This document shows, piece by piece, positions 7,128 to 14,749 of a DNA stretch of 23,402 nt (position 1 is its first letter; each line of letters starts with the position of its first letter). This DNA is from Pseudomonadota bacterium (lineage in GTDB: Bacteria > Pseudomonadota > Alphaproteobacteria > Azospirillales > Azospirillaceae), in NCBI GenBank assembly GCA_023416455.1, contig JAEZHQ010000376.1, positions 1 to 23,402 on the forward strand, in the 5' to 3' direction. Below the pieces are notes generated by a model that saw nothing but the letters and a program-made list of their open reading frames with translations, had not been told where the DNA came from and searched no databases. The position numbers and the translations under genes are program-made.

Positions 7128-8070
7128 ATGCGCGCTGCTGCGCCGCGCCGGAGCCGGCGGTCCGTTCGGCCGGCGGGGCGTAGGGCCGCAGCCGCCCCCT
7201 CGCCCCGGCGAGTGTCGCCCGCGCCCAGCGCGTGAAGCCGGCGGCGTCGCCGCGCCGGTGGATCAGGAAGAACCAGCCGTACCGCAGAAAGTCGCCCAGG
7301 AAATAGCCGATCATCCGGCGCCGCGGGAACACATAGCCGCGGTTCCGGAACAGGTAATACTGCTTGATCGGCGTCTCCGGGACCACGGCGTGGGCCAGGC
7401 CGGACAGGAAGGGATGGATCTGCGCGGTCGAGGCCGGGTGGCAGAAGCGCGCCGAGGTGGTGGTGACGATCCGCTCCCCCTCGATCTTCATGCGCATGAG
7501 CAGGTCCAACTCGTCGCCCTGGAAGAACAGGCGGATGTCGGGGAGCCCCACCCGCTGGAACACCGGGGCCGCGAACAGGACGCCGTTGAACAGGTAGGCG
7601 ATCCCGGAAAACACCTCGATCCCCTCCAGCTCCGCCCGGGAGAAGCGGTAGCGCAGGCCGATGCGGAAGGGGAAGGCCAGCCGGGACTGGTCGGCGACGT
7701 CCAGCACCAGCGGACCGACCACGCTCGCCCGGTGCGTCTCGGCGGCCGCGAGGAGATTGACCAGGCATTGCGGCTCCGCGGGGAACCCGTCGTCGTCCAT
7801 GGTCCAGATCCAGTCGGCGCCCTCGGCCAGGGCCAGCAGGATCGCCAGGGCGAAGCCGCCGGCGCCGCCCAGGTTGCGCCGCGACCGGACATGGCGGGCC
7901 TCCGGATACCGCTCCAGCACGGCCGCCGTCTCCGGCTCGTTGCCGTTGTCGACGACGATCACCGCGTCCGGGCGGCGCGTCTGGGACCGCACCCGCCCCA
8001 GGGCCGTCGCCAGGTCGTTCGGGCGGTTGTGGGTGATGATGACGCACACGACCCGATCATCGGGAGACAT
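7120..8070 (-). CDS. glfT1: GlfT1-like galactofuranosyltransferase (GT2 family)
   Basis: A 316-residue cytoplasmic-face glycosyltransferase. From memory it follows mycobacterial GlfT1 (Rv3782) almost throughout: VVCVIITHNRPNDLATAL at the N-terminus, then RRNLGGAGGFALAILLALAEGADWIW, the metal-binding triad Asp92-Asp93-Asp94, SRLAFPFRIGLRYR, the SLFNG-like segment YLFNGVLF, GDE at 185-187, His211, and a C-terminal FRNRGYV plus FLRYGWFFLIHRR. GlfT1 adds the first Galf residues to a lipid-linked primer; by homology this enzyme would start a galactofuran chain from UDP-Galf. The ATG at 8070 has GGAGGG 7 nt upstream and lies 14 nt inside the end of glfT2, so the two are probably coupled. The acceptor and exact linkage are inference. 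Confidence 0.82.
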   Translation of the reverse strand: MSPDDRVVCVIITHNRPNDLATALGRVRSQTRRPDAVIVVDNGNEPETAAVLERYPEARHVRSRRNLGGAGGFALAILLALAEGADWIWTMDDDGFPAEPQCLVNLLAAAETHRASVVGPLVLDVADQSRLAFPFRIGLRYRFSRAELEGIEVFSGIAYLFNGVLFAAPVFQRVGLPDIRLFFQGDELDLLMRMKIEGERIVTTTSARFCHPASTAQIHPFLSGLAHAVVPETPIKQYYLFRNRGYVFPRRRMIGYFLGDFLRYGWFFLIHRRGDAAGFTRWARATLAGARGRLRPYAPPAERTAGSGAAQQRAWR

Positions 8071-10054
8071 GATGCGTCCCTCCTGTGCCGGCGGTTTCGA
8101 TGGCCACCGCCGTGTCGCCCTGGTCTTCCGGCACAGGGCGCACGGCGTCGCCAGCGTCGCCGGCGTCGGCGTCGGCGCGGAGATGGTCGGACCAGAACAT
8201 CTCGCCCGACCAGTCCCGGGCAGCGTCGCGGTAGCGGCGGCGGAGCCGCGGGTAGGACAGGGCCAGGCGCGCCGCATGGCCGAGGGCGGCGGCGGCGATG
8301 GCGAGGAAGCGGCCCCGGTCGCGCCGGCGCACCTCCACCTGCATCTGGTTGGGATCGTCGAAGGCCACCACGTCGTGGCGGGCGATGTCCCACCACGGCG
8401 CGTCCGACGGGAGGGAGCAGCGGGGCGCCGTCCCGGAGCGCGGGGACGGGAGGATCAGGTTGCGGGCGATGTTGCGGGCGATCAGCAGGCCCCACCCCGC
8501 CAGGCTGCGGGCGCCCGGCCGGCGGCGGGCGCGGGGGAGGATCTCCTCGCCCCTGCGCATCGGCCGGCCGCGCAGCCGGTCCGCCGCCGCCGCCACCCGC
8601 AGGCGGGTGGTGGTGGCGTCCGCCACGATGGCCTCCGGGCCGGCCAGGAACTCCCGCGCCGCCTGCTCGAACAGCCAGGCGCTGTAGTAGTCCAGGCGGA
8701 GCAGCCGGCCGAACACCCACTGGACGACCATCAGGCTCGGCGTCAGCCGGCCGGGCCGGCCGTGCAGCGCGGCCAGGACCAGCAGGTTGCGGAGGTCGTA
8801 ATAGCCGGTCCACCCCCCTTCCTTGCAGTAGAAGGGCTCGTGCCAGACGGCGATGCCGGGAAGCGTGACGGTCGGCACGCGGTGCGCCTTCAGGCGCAGG
8901 CCGAACTCGATGTCGTCGCCGCGGATGAACAGCGGCAGGGGCAGCCCGGTCTCCGCGACGGCGTGGAGGGGGAAGGCGAAGAACCACCAGGCGTTGTAGT
9001 CGACGAAGGTGATGCCGGTGGCGCTGGCTTCGGGCCGGCGCCATGCGGTCGCTTCGATACGGATCGTCCGGCGGTTGTAGAGCCCGCCGGCTTCGACCAG
9101 CTCCCGCGGGCGGTGGGCGTTGAGCATCTGGCCGCCGACGGCGAGCGGCTCGCGCCCGGTGGCGAGGAACATCGCGCAGCGGCGCACCGATTCCGGTTCC
9201 AGTTCGGCATCATCGTCCATCAGCAGCATGTGGGACGTCCGGCCCTGCGCCCGGGCTTCGATGATGGCCCGGGTGAACCCGCCGGCGCCGCCGTGGTTGC
9301 CCTGTTCGATGAGCTGGACCACGGCGCCATGGCGCGCGCGCAGCGGCAGGAAGTCCGGATGCTCGCGGACCGGACGGGTCCCCTGGTCGATGATGAAGAC
9401 CCGCTCGATGAACGCGCGGGATCCCTCGTCGTCGAGCAGGCAGCGCGTGTTGGCCAGCACTTCGGCGGGCCGGTTGAAGGTCGTGAAGCCGACGGCCAGC
9501 CGCACCGGGCGGACCGGCGCCCCGGTGATCCAGCCTCCGTCGCGCAGCTCGACCCAGTCGTCCCCGGTGAGCAGCTCGACCTGCAACGCCCCCCAGCCGC
9601 GCCAGCCGCCGGGGGACTCGGGCACCTCCAGCCGGACCGGCTCGTCGGTCCCCTCGAAGCGCCGCGACGCCAGGAGCGTCGCGCCGCGGTCGCCGTCCGG
9701 CCAGGGCGCCTCCAGGACGGCGTCGACGTTGTAGGGAAGGCGCCAAAGGCGGAGCGTTCCGGACCCATCGAGCCGGACGTCGAAGGCCAGCGCGGCGGCA
9801 TGGGTCCATTGCCGCCAGTAGATCTCCGGGAAGTGGTTGAACAGGGTGCCGAAGGACACCCGCGTCTGCGGCGGGACGCGCAGGGCCGTCCGCGTGACTT
9901 CGGGATCGGCGGCGCCTCCCGACGCAAGGGGGGCATGGCGGAAATACAGGGGGAAGCGTTCGGGACCCGCCGGAAACACCAACCGCTGCACAAGCAGGCT
10001 CCGTTCCAATTCCACCTCCCCATGGCCGGTGTCCGGGCGGGCGGGCGGGACCAT
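8057..10054 (-). CDS. glfT2: GlfT2-like galactofuranan polymerase
   Basis: 665 residues, close to mycobacterial GlfT2 (Rv3808c, about 637). Visible parts are an N-terminal beta domain (residues 1-180) with the family segment TLFNHFPEIYWRQWT, then a GT-A domain starting LAVGFTTFNRPAEVL. The triad Asp280-Asp281-Asp282, Trp356-Trp357, the catalytic-type pair Asp380-Asp381 (FIRGDDIEFGLR) and His405 (IAVWHEPF) match in order the metal-binding and catalytic positions of GlfT2. The helical C-terminal domain includes DYYSAWLFEQAAREFLAGPEAI. GlfT2 polymerises Galf with alternating linkages. The ATG at 10054 follows GGAGGAG at 7 nt; an upstream ATG at 10231 would read through Arg-rich promoter DNA. The C-terminal tail after about residue 625 is low-complexity. 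Homology is strong from motif order; linkage specificity is inference. Confidence 0.85.
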   Translation of the reverse strand: MVPPARPDTGHGEVELERSLLVQRLVFPAGPERFPLYFRHAPLASGGAADPEVTRTALRVPPQTRVSFGTLFNHFPEIYWRQWTHAAALAFDVRLDGSGTLRLWRLPYNVDAVLEAPWPDGDRGATLLASRRFEGTDEPVRLEVPESPGGWRGWGALQVELLTGDDWVELRDGGWITGAPVRPVRLAVGFTTFNRPAEVLANTRCLLDDEGSRAFIERVFIIDQGTRPVREHPDFLPLRARHGAVVQLIEQGNHGGAGGFTRAIIEARAQGRTSHMLLMDDDAELEPESVRRCAMFLATGREPLAVGGQMLNAHRPRELVEAGGLYNRRTIRIEATAWRRPEASATGITFVDYNAWWFFAFPLHAVAETGLPLPLFIRGDDIEFGLRLKAHRVPTVTLPGIAVWHEPFYCKEGGWTGYYDLRNLLVLAALHGRPGRLTPSLMVVQWVFGRLLRLDYYSAWLFEQAAREFLAGPEAIVADATTTRLRVAAAADRLRGRPMRRGEEILPRARRRPGARSLAGWGLLIARNIARNLILPSPRSGTAPRCSLPSDAPWWDIARHDVVAFDDPNQMQVEVRRRDRGRFLAIAAAALGHAARLALSYPRLRRRYRDAARDWSGEMFWSDHLRADADAGDAGDAVRPVPEDQGDTAVAIETAGTGGTHHVSR

Positions 10055-10482
10055 GCCGGCGCTCCTCCCCCTCGACGGTCGATTCCGGGGGCCTCGATGC
10101 GGTCGCAGGCGGTCCCCGCCAATCGGCCCAGCCGCGCCGCGGGACGACCCGACGATGCCAGACCTGTTTTCGCCGATGGCGGATTTTTTGGGAGGTATAT
10201 CGCGCGATGCCCGTAAGCGGGCTTTCCGCATAGGCTGGGTTTCCTCATCCGAATCCAGAATACACCTAGGAATTACGGAAAATAGAACTCCTCATCCCAA
10301 TGCCTTGGCAATTTCAGATGTCTGGCGACTCTGACAGGAATTCGAATATGCCGGGCTCCCGTCCGGATGATTTCTTTCTCTTTTTGACGATTGACCGCGG
10401 AATGATTTTGCCGCCGGTATGCTCATCCATCCTGGAAGCGGCGTCCCCCTCGTTCATCGGCACAGGGCAATGGGAAACCGGC
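10055..10482. promoter_or_regulatory. Divergent intergenic region between glfT2 and the ABC exporter genes
   Basis: 428 bp without a credible gene. Roughly 10170-10420 is much richer in A and T than anything nearby, as expected for divergent promoters. It holds T6 and A/T tracts, a 5-bp-stem hairpin (GCCCG-TAAG-CGGGC, 10209-10222) and TTGACG/TTGACC hexamers near 10385-10396 on the plus strand. I could not pair these hexamers with a convincing -10. Frames running through it change codon character sharply and are not treated as coding. Confidence 0.55.
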
Positions 10483-11328
10483 ATGAGCACGAGCAAGACC
10501 GCCATCGGTCCCAGGCCGGACCGGTTTCGCGCGGCTGGAGGCCGCCCCCTTTCCGCCGCGCTCGGCGATCTGGCGTCCGGATTCGCGCAGTGGCGGATCT
10601 GGGCGCTGCTGAGCTGGCACGACATCAAGCTGCGCTACCGCGGGTCGCTGCTCGGACCGTTCTGGCTGACCGTCAGCATGGGGGTGATGATCGGCGCGCT
10701 GGCGGTCGTCTACGGGCCGCTGTTCGACCAGGATCTCGGCCAGTATGTGCCTTATCTGACCTGCGGCTTCCTGGCCTGGGGGCTGATCCTGGGGTTGCTG
10801 ACCGACGGGTGCCTGACCTTCATCGGCAGCGATGCCCTGATCCGGCAGATTCGGCTTCCGCTCTCGGTGTTCGTCTACCGGGTGGCCTGCCGCAACGCCA
10901 TCGTCCTGGCCCACAACGCCGTCATCTATGCCGCCGTCCTCGCGGTGTTCCGCCTGTGGCCGGGCTGGACCGGCCTGCTGGCGCTGGCCGGCGTGGCCGG
11001 GGTGATGATCGGCCTGCTGTGGGCGGTCCTGGTGTTCGGCATGGTCTGCGCCCGTTTCCGCGACGTCGCCCCGATCGTCTCCAACGTCATGCAGGTGGCC
11101 TTTTTCGTGACGCCGATCATCTGGCGGCCGGAGGACATCAAGCGCGACAGCCTGCTGGTCGATGCGAACCCGTTCCATCACTTCATCGAGGTCATCCGGA
11201 TGCCGCTGCTGGGCCAGCCGCCGGCGGCGGCGAGCTGGGCGGTGGTGGCGGTGACGGGACTGGCCGGCTGGTGCCTGGCCATCGTCCTTTACCGGCGTTT
11301 CCGGTCCCGCATCGCGTTCTGGGTGTGA
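10483..11328 (+). CDS. wzm: ABC-2 polysaccharide exporter, permease (Wzm-like)
   Basis: A 281-residue inner-membrane protein with about six hydrophobic segments. The ABC-2 polysaccharide-export signature is present near the N-terminus (WHDIKLRYRGSLLGPFW, residues 45-61). RFRDV lies at 191-195 and FFVTPIIW at 207-214. With Wzt it would flip an undecaprenyl-linked glycan from the cytoplasm to the periplasm. In Mycobacterium the comparable permease (Rv3783) sits next to glfT1. The ATG at 10483 gives the normal family length; its ribosome site (GGGAAA) is weak. In-frame upstream ATGs would lead through AT-rich promoter DNA. It is the first gene of a wzm-wzt-methyltransferase unit, with 10 nt before wzt. 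Confidence 0.9.
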   Translation: MSTSKTAIGPRPDRFRAAGGRPLSAALGDLASGFAQWRIWALLSWHDIKLRYRGSLLGPFWLTVSMGVMIGALAVVYGPLFDQDLGQYVPYLTCGFLAWGLILGLLTDGCLTFIGSDALIRQIRLPLSVFVYRVACRNAIVLAHNAVIYAAVLAVFRLWPGWTGLLALAGVAGVMIGLLWAVLVFGMVCARFRDVAPIVSNVMQVAFFVTPIIWRPEDIKRDSLLVDANPFHHFIEVIRMPLLGQPPAAASWAVVAVTGLAGWCLAIVLYRRFRSRIAFWV

Positions 11329-11338
11329 GGGGGGTGCC

Positions 11339-12094
11339 GTGCCCGCGCTGATCACGGTCGAGGACCTGTCGCTCGAACTGCCGATCTACGGCATCCATGG
11401 CCGGTCGCTGAAGAAGACGCTGGTCGGCATGGGGACGGGCAGCCGGCTGACCCGCCACGCCGGCAACCGCATCCGGGTCCATGCGCTCAACAACCTCTCC
11501 TTCTCCCTGCGCGACGGCGACCGGCTCGCCCTGGTCGGGCACAACGGCGCCGGCAAGACGACGCTGCTGCGCGTCCTGGCCGGGGTCTTCGAGCCGACCG
11601 TCGGAGCGGTCACGGTGGAAGGGCGCACCGCCCCCCTGTTCGACGCCACGCTGGGAATGAACCTGGAGGCGACGGGCTACGAGAACATCCAGCTGCGCGG
11701 CCTTCTCCTCGGTCTGCGCCCGAAGGAGATCGCCGCCCGCACGGCCGAGATCGCCGCCTTCACCGAGCTTGGCGACTATCTGGACATGCCGGTGCGGACC
11801 TACTCGTCCGGCATGCTGCTGCGGCTGGGCTTCGCCGTGGCCACCGCGGTGCAGCCCGAGGTGCTGCTGATGGACGAATGGATCGCCGCGGTCGACGCCG
11901 AGTTCCTGCTGAAGGCCGAACGGCGGATCCAGGAGGTGATCGAACGATCGAGCATCCTGGTGCTGGCCAGCCACGATCTGCACCTGCTGCGCCGGATGTG
12001 CAACCGGCTGCTGATCCTCGACCATGGGTCGATCCGCTATCTCGGCTCCTTCGCCGGCGCCGAGGAGGCTGGCTTCATCGCGAAGCCACCGTAG
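11339..12094 (+). CDS. wzt: ABC polysaccharide exporter, ATPase (Wzt-like, short form)
   Basis: 251 residues with Walker A GHNGAGKT (67-74), signature YSSGM (155-159), Walker B VLLMDE (175-180) and the H-switch SHD (His212). It is the ATPase partner of the adjacent permease. The protein ends soon after the nucleotide-binding domain. It therefore lacks the C-terminal carbohydrate-binding module that some Wzt proteins use to recognise a capped O-chain, and resembles the short KpsT/Rv3781 type. The start is GTG at 11339, preceded by a G-rich ribosome site (GAGGGGGG). The Asp-Glu-Trp after Walker B (MDEWIAAVD) departs from the common DEVLAVGD form. Confidence 0.92.
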   Translation: MPALITVEDLSLELPIYGIHGRSLKKTLVGMGTGSRLTRHAGNRIRVHALNNLSFSLRDGDRLALVGHNGAGKTTLLRVLAGVFEPTVGAVTVEGRTAPLFDATLGMNLEATGYENIQLRGLLLGLRPKEIAARTAEIAAFTELGDYLDMPVRTYSSGMLLRLGFAVATAVQPEVLLMDEWIAAVDAEFLLKAERRIQEVIERSSILVLASHDLHLLRRMCNRLLILDHGSIRYLGSFAGAEEAGFIAKPP

Positions 12095-12165
12095 GGCGGC
12101 TCCGGACGAGCGCGTCGCTCCGCCCCCGGCACGCGCCGGGCCGTTTCCCAGCGAAGGATACCGTC

Positions 12166-12954
12166 ATGGACATCCGCATGGAGTTCGAGAAGCTGTACGA
12201 CCGCGGGACCGGGGGCTGGTTCGCCCCCGCCCATCTGCGCCATCCCTTCGATCCCGCCTGCGTCGAGCGCTGGCGGGAGGAGCAGCCGCTGAACTACGCG
12301 CCCGTGGAACGTGAGGTCGGGCAGCTCTACAGCACGCTGACCAGGCTCCTGCGGCCCAGGCTGGTCCTGGAGACCGGCACCCACTTCGGCTATTCGAGCG
12401 TCTGCATCGCCGATGCCCTGGAAGAGAACGGCGAAGGCGGGATTCTCCACACCGTCGATCTCGTGGCGGAACGCCACCTCTTCCAGAACACCCGGCACGA
12501 GGAGCGGGTGGTGTTCGTGAACGGGAACTCCCTGGAGGTCGAGCTGAGCCAGTTCGTCGGACCTGATTCCCGGCGCGGGCCGGGGGGAATGCCCATCTTC
12601 GACATGCTCGTGCTCGACGCCGACCACCGCTACGGCGGCATCATCGGGGAGGTGAACCGCCTCTCGCCGCATCTGCGGCTCGGCGGCGTGATGCTCCTGC
12701 ACGACTCCATGTATTTCGACGGCGTCGGGCTGGTCGTGCGCCAGCTCGCGCGGAGCGGCTGCTTCGATGTCGTCACCCTGCCGACGCCGCGGCGGCACGG
12801 CCTTGCGGAGGGGCGGTGCCCGGGCCTCACCATCGCGACGAAGACGGCCCCCTTCGGCGAGGACCATCTGGAGACCGATCCGACGCTGCTGGACGTGGAG
12901 GTCTCCCTGCCGGGGCGGACCGAGCGGGATCCTCCCCTGGTCGGCGTCGGGTGA
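12166..12954 (+). CDS. Class I SAM-dependent methyltransferase (Methyltransf_24/CmcI-like)
   Basis: 262 residues. The SAM-binding loop is ETGTHFGYSS (69-78), an acidic residue follows the next strand (Asp98), DMLVLDADHRY spans 146-155 with Asp151, and GGVMLLHDSMY is at 173-183. The Asp-Ala-Asp-His and His-Asp pairs resemble metal-dependent O-methyltransferases of the CmcI/Methyltransf_24 group. It lies 71 nt downstream of wzt on the same strand and has AAGGA 8 nt before the ATG, so it probably belongs to the export unit. A sugar O-methylation of the exported glycan is plausible from context but not shown. A methyltransferase for a lipid or secondary metabolite is also possible. Confidence 0.75.
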   Translation: MDIRMEFEKLYDRGTGGWFAPAHLRHPFDPACVERWREEQPLNYAPVEREVGQLYSTLTRLLRPRLVLETGTHFGYSSVCIADALEENGEGGILHTVDLVAERHLFQNTRHEERVVFVNGNSLEVELSQFVGPDSRRGPGGMPIFDMLVLDADHRYGGIIGEVNRLSPHLRLGGVMLLHDSMYFDGVGLVVRQLARSGCFDVVTLPTPRRHGLAEGRCPGLTIATKTAPFGEDHLETDPTLLDVEVSLPGRTERDPPLVGVG

Positions 12955-12963
12955 TGCGCCCCG

Positions 12964-12977
12964 CCGGCCCGGGCCGG
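12964..12977. terminator. GC palindrome between convergent genes
   Basis: CCGGCCCGGGCCGG is a perfect 14-bp palindrome in the 24-nt gap between the methyltransferase and MFS genes. It could form a hairpin for both transcripts. There is no T-tract on either side, so it is at best a weak or factor-dependent terminator. Confidence 0.3.
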
Positions 12978-12978
12978 T

Positions 12979-14244
12979 TCAGTTCCCGGCCCGGAGCCCC
13001 TCATCGACGACCGCGCGGCGCGCCACCCGCCAGCCGAGCAGCGCCGCGGCGAGGAGGATGAGGCCGGCGGCCAGGAAGGCGGCGCCGGGATGGGGCAGCC
13101 AGGCCGAGTCGCCGACCGACAGGGCGTAGACCGTGCCGAAGAACAGGGGGGAGAGGATGCCGGCGACGCTGGCCAGGCTCATGGTCGCACCCTGGAGCTG
13201 GCCTTGCTCGGACTCCGACACCCGCCGGGTCATCAGCGCCTGCAAGGTCGGCATGGCCAGCCCCCACAAGGCGTTCGGCAGCAGGGTGAGGGCGAACAGG
13301 AGCCCGGTCGGCGCCAGGCCCATGGCGGCGATGCCGACGGCGCCGCCGAACAGGCCGAAGATCATGGTCGCACGGTCGCCGAAGCGCCGGCTGACCCGCC
13401 CGACCAGGAGGCCCTGGACGACCATGTCGAGCGCGCCGGCGGCGGCGAGCAGGACGCCCACCTCCCAGGCGCTCCAGCCGTAGCGGTGCGCCGCGTAGAG
13501 GACGAACACCGACGAGAAGACGTGATGCGCGAAGTGGAGCAGGAAATTGACCGCCGACAGGCCGAGCAGTTCGGTGTGTGAGCCGAGCAGCCGCATGGCG
13601 CCGAGCGGGTTGGCGCGGCGCCAGGAGAAGGCCATGCGGCGCTCCGGCGGCAGCGACTCGGGCAGGACGAACAGCCCGTAGAGGAAGGCCACCCCGCTGA
13701 GCGCGCCGGCCGCCCAGAAAGGGGCGCGCGGCGACAGCTCGCCGAGCACCCCGCCCAGCAGCGGGCCGGCGACGAAGCCGGCGCTGAAGGCGGCGCCGAT
13801 CAGGCCGTAGGCGCGCGCCCGCGCCCCGGGCGGGGTGATGTCGGCCATGTAGGCATGGATGGCGCCGAAGCTGGCCGAGGTGACGCCGGCGATGATGCGG
13901 CCGACGGCCAGCCACCACAGATTCGGCGCCAGCGCCATCAGCGCGTAGTCGGCCGCCAGCCCGGCCGTCGACAGCAGGATCACCGGCCGGCGCCCGCAGC
14001 GGTCCGACAGGGAGCCGATGACCGGCGAGGCGACGAACTGCATCAGCGCCCACAGCGCGATGAAGACCCCGTTGATCACGCCCGCCCGCGCGGTCGAGCC
14101 GGCGAACTCCTCGATGAGGGTCGGCAGGACGGGGATCACGATGCCCATGGCGACGATGTCGAGCGCCGCGGTCACCAGGATGAAGGCGAGCGCCGCCCTG
14201 CGGCCGGCCGGGACGGCGCCCGCGGATTCAGGATGCGCGCGCAT
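12979..14244 (-). CDS. MFS transporter, TCR/Tet-like drug:proton antiporter
   Basis: 421 residues with about 12 hydrophobic helices. It follows the TetA (class A/C) layout: ALDIVAMGIVIPVLPTLI in TM1, motif A GSLSDRCGRRPVIL between TM2 and TM3, RIIAGVTSASFGAIHAYMADIT, and motif C-like GAAFSAGFVAGPLLGG in TM5. RVSESEQGQLQG in the second half corresponds to the TetA QGQLQG loop. Chromosomal relatives of this type are usually uncharacterised, so tetracycline export is not assumed. The ATG at 14244 lies 17 nt inside the end of folA, suggesting translational coupling as last gene of the rph-rdgB-hemW-folA operon. Confidence 0.88.
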   Translation of the reverse strand: MRAHPESAGAVPAGRRAALAFILVTAALDIVAMGIVIPVLPTLIEEFAGSTARAGVINGVFIALWALMQFVASPVIGSLSDRCGRRPVILLSTAGLAADYALMALAPNLWWLAVGRIIAGVTSASFGAIHAYMADITPPGARARAYGLIGAAFSAGFVAGPLLGGVLGELSPRAPFWAAGALSGVAFLYGLFVLPESLPPERRMAFSWRRANPLGAMRLLGSHTELLGLSAVNFLLHFAHHVFSSVFVLYAAHRYGWSAWEVGVLLAAAGALDMVVQGLLVGRVSRRFGDRATMIFGLFGGAVGIAAMGLAPTGLLFALTLLPNALWGLAMPTLQALMTRRVSESEQGQLQGATMSLASVAGILSPLFFGTVYALSVGDSAWLPHPGAAFLAAGLILLAAALLGWRVARRAVVDEGLRAGN

Positions 14245-14728
14245 AATCGACGAAGCGGAAGGGCAATCCGTTCTCCTCCTGGAGAGGCCCCGCCCCGGCC
14301 TCGATCCAGCCGGGTCCCAGCGGCGGCATGACGGTGTCGCCCGCCACCTCCCGCTCCACCCAGGTCATGTGGACGCGGTCGGCGAGCGGAAGCGCCTCGC
14401 GGAACAGCGCGGCGCCGCCGATCACGCAGACCTCCGCCGCGCCCCGGCGGCGGACGTGCTCCAGCGCCGCGGCCAGATCCGCGAACCACAGCGCGCCGTC
14501 CTGCGCACCGGGGGGCCGGCCGCGGCTGAGCACCAGATTGTCGCGGCCGGGCAGGGGGCGGCGGGGAAGCGACTCCCAGGTCCGGCGGCCCATCACGACC
14601 GGCTTGCCCAGGGTCAGCGCCTTGAAGCGCTTCAGGTCGCCCGGCAGGTGCCAGGGCAGGCCGCCGTCACGGCCGATCACGCCGTTGCGCGCCGCCGCCA
14701 CCACGAGACTGATGCGCATCCCCGCCAT
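14228..14728 (-). CDS. folA: Dihydrofolate reductase
   Basis: 166 residues, the standard chromosomal DHFR size. It reduces dihydrofolate to tetrahydrofolate with NADPH in the cytoplasm. Visible motifs are NGVIGRDGGLPWHLPGDLKRF, with Trp26 and the catalytic acid Asp31, then VVMGRRTWESLP (45-55), and VIGGAALFREALPLAD in the NADPH-binding part. The ATG at 14728 has no strong ribosome site; MRISL at 14719 is an alternative that matches the usual short N-terminus. It lies 21 nt after hemW and overlaps the MFS gene. Confidence 0.95.
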   Translation of the reverse strand: MAGMRISLVVAAARNGVIGRDGGLPWHLPGDLKRFKALTLGKPVVMGRRTWESLPRRPLPGRDNLVLSRGRPPGAQDGALWFADLAAALEHVRRRGAAEVCVIGGAALFREALPLADRVHMTWVEREVAGDTVMPPLGPGWIEAGAGPLQEENGLPFRFVDYARAS

Positions 14729-14749
14729 CGGCGTTTCCGTCCCCCGCCG

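Noticed and set aside
10300..10482. In-frame N-terminal extension of the Wzm-like permease
   Set aside because: It would add 61 residues coded by AT-rich promoter-like DNA and absent from the family. The ATG at 10483 gives the normal length.
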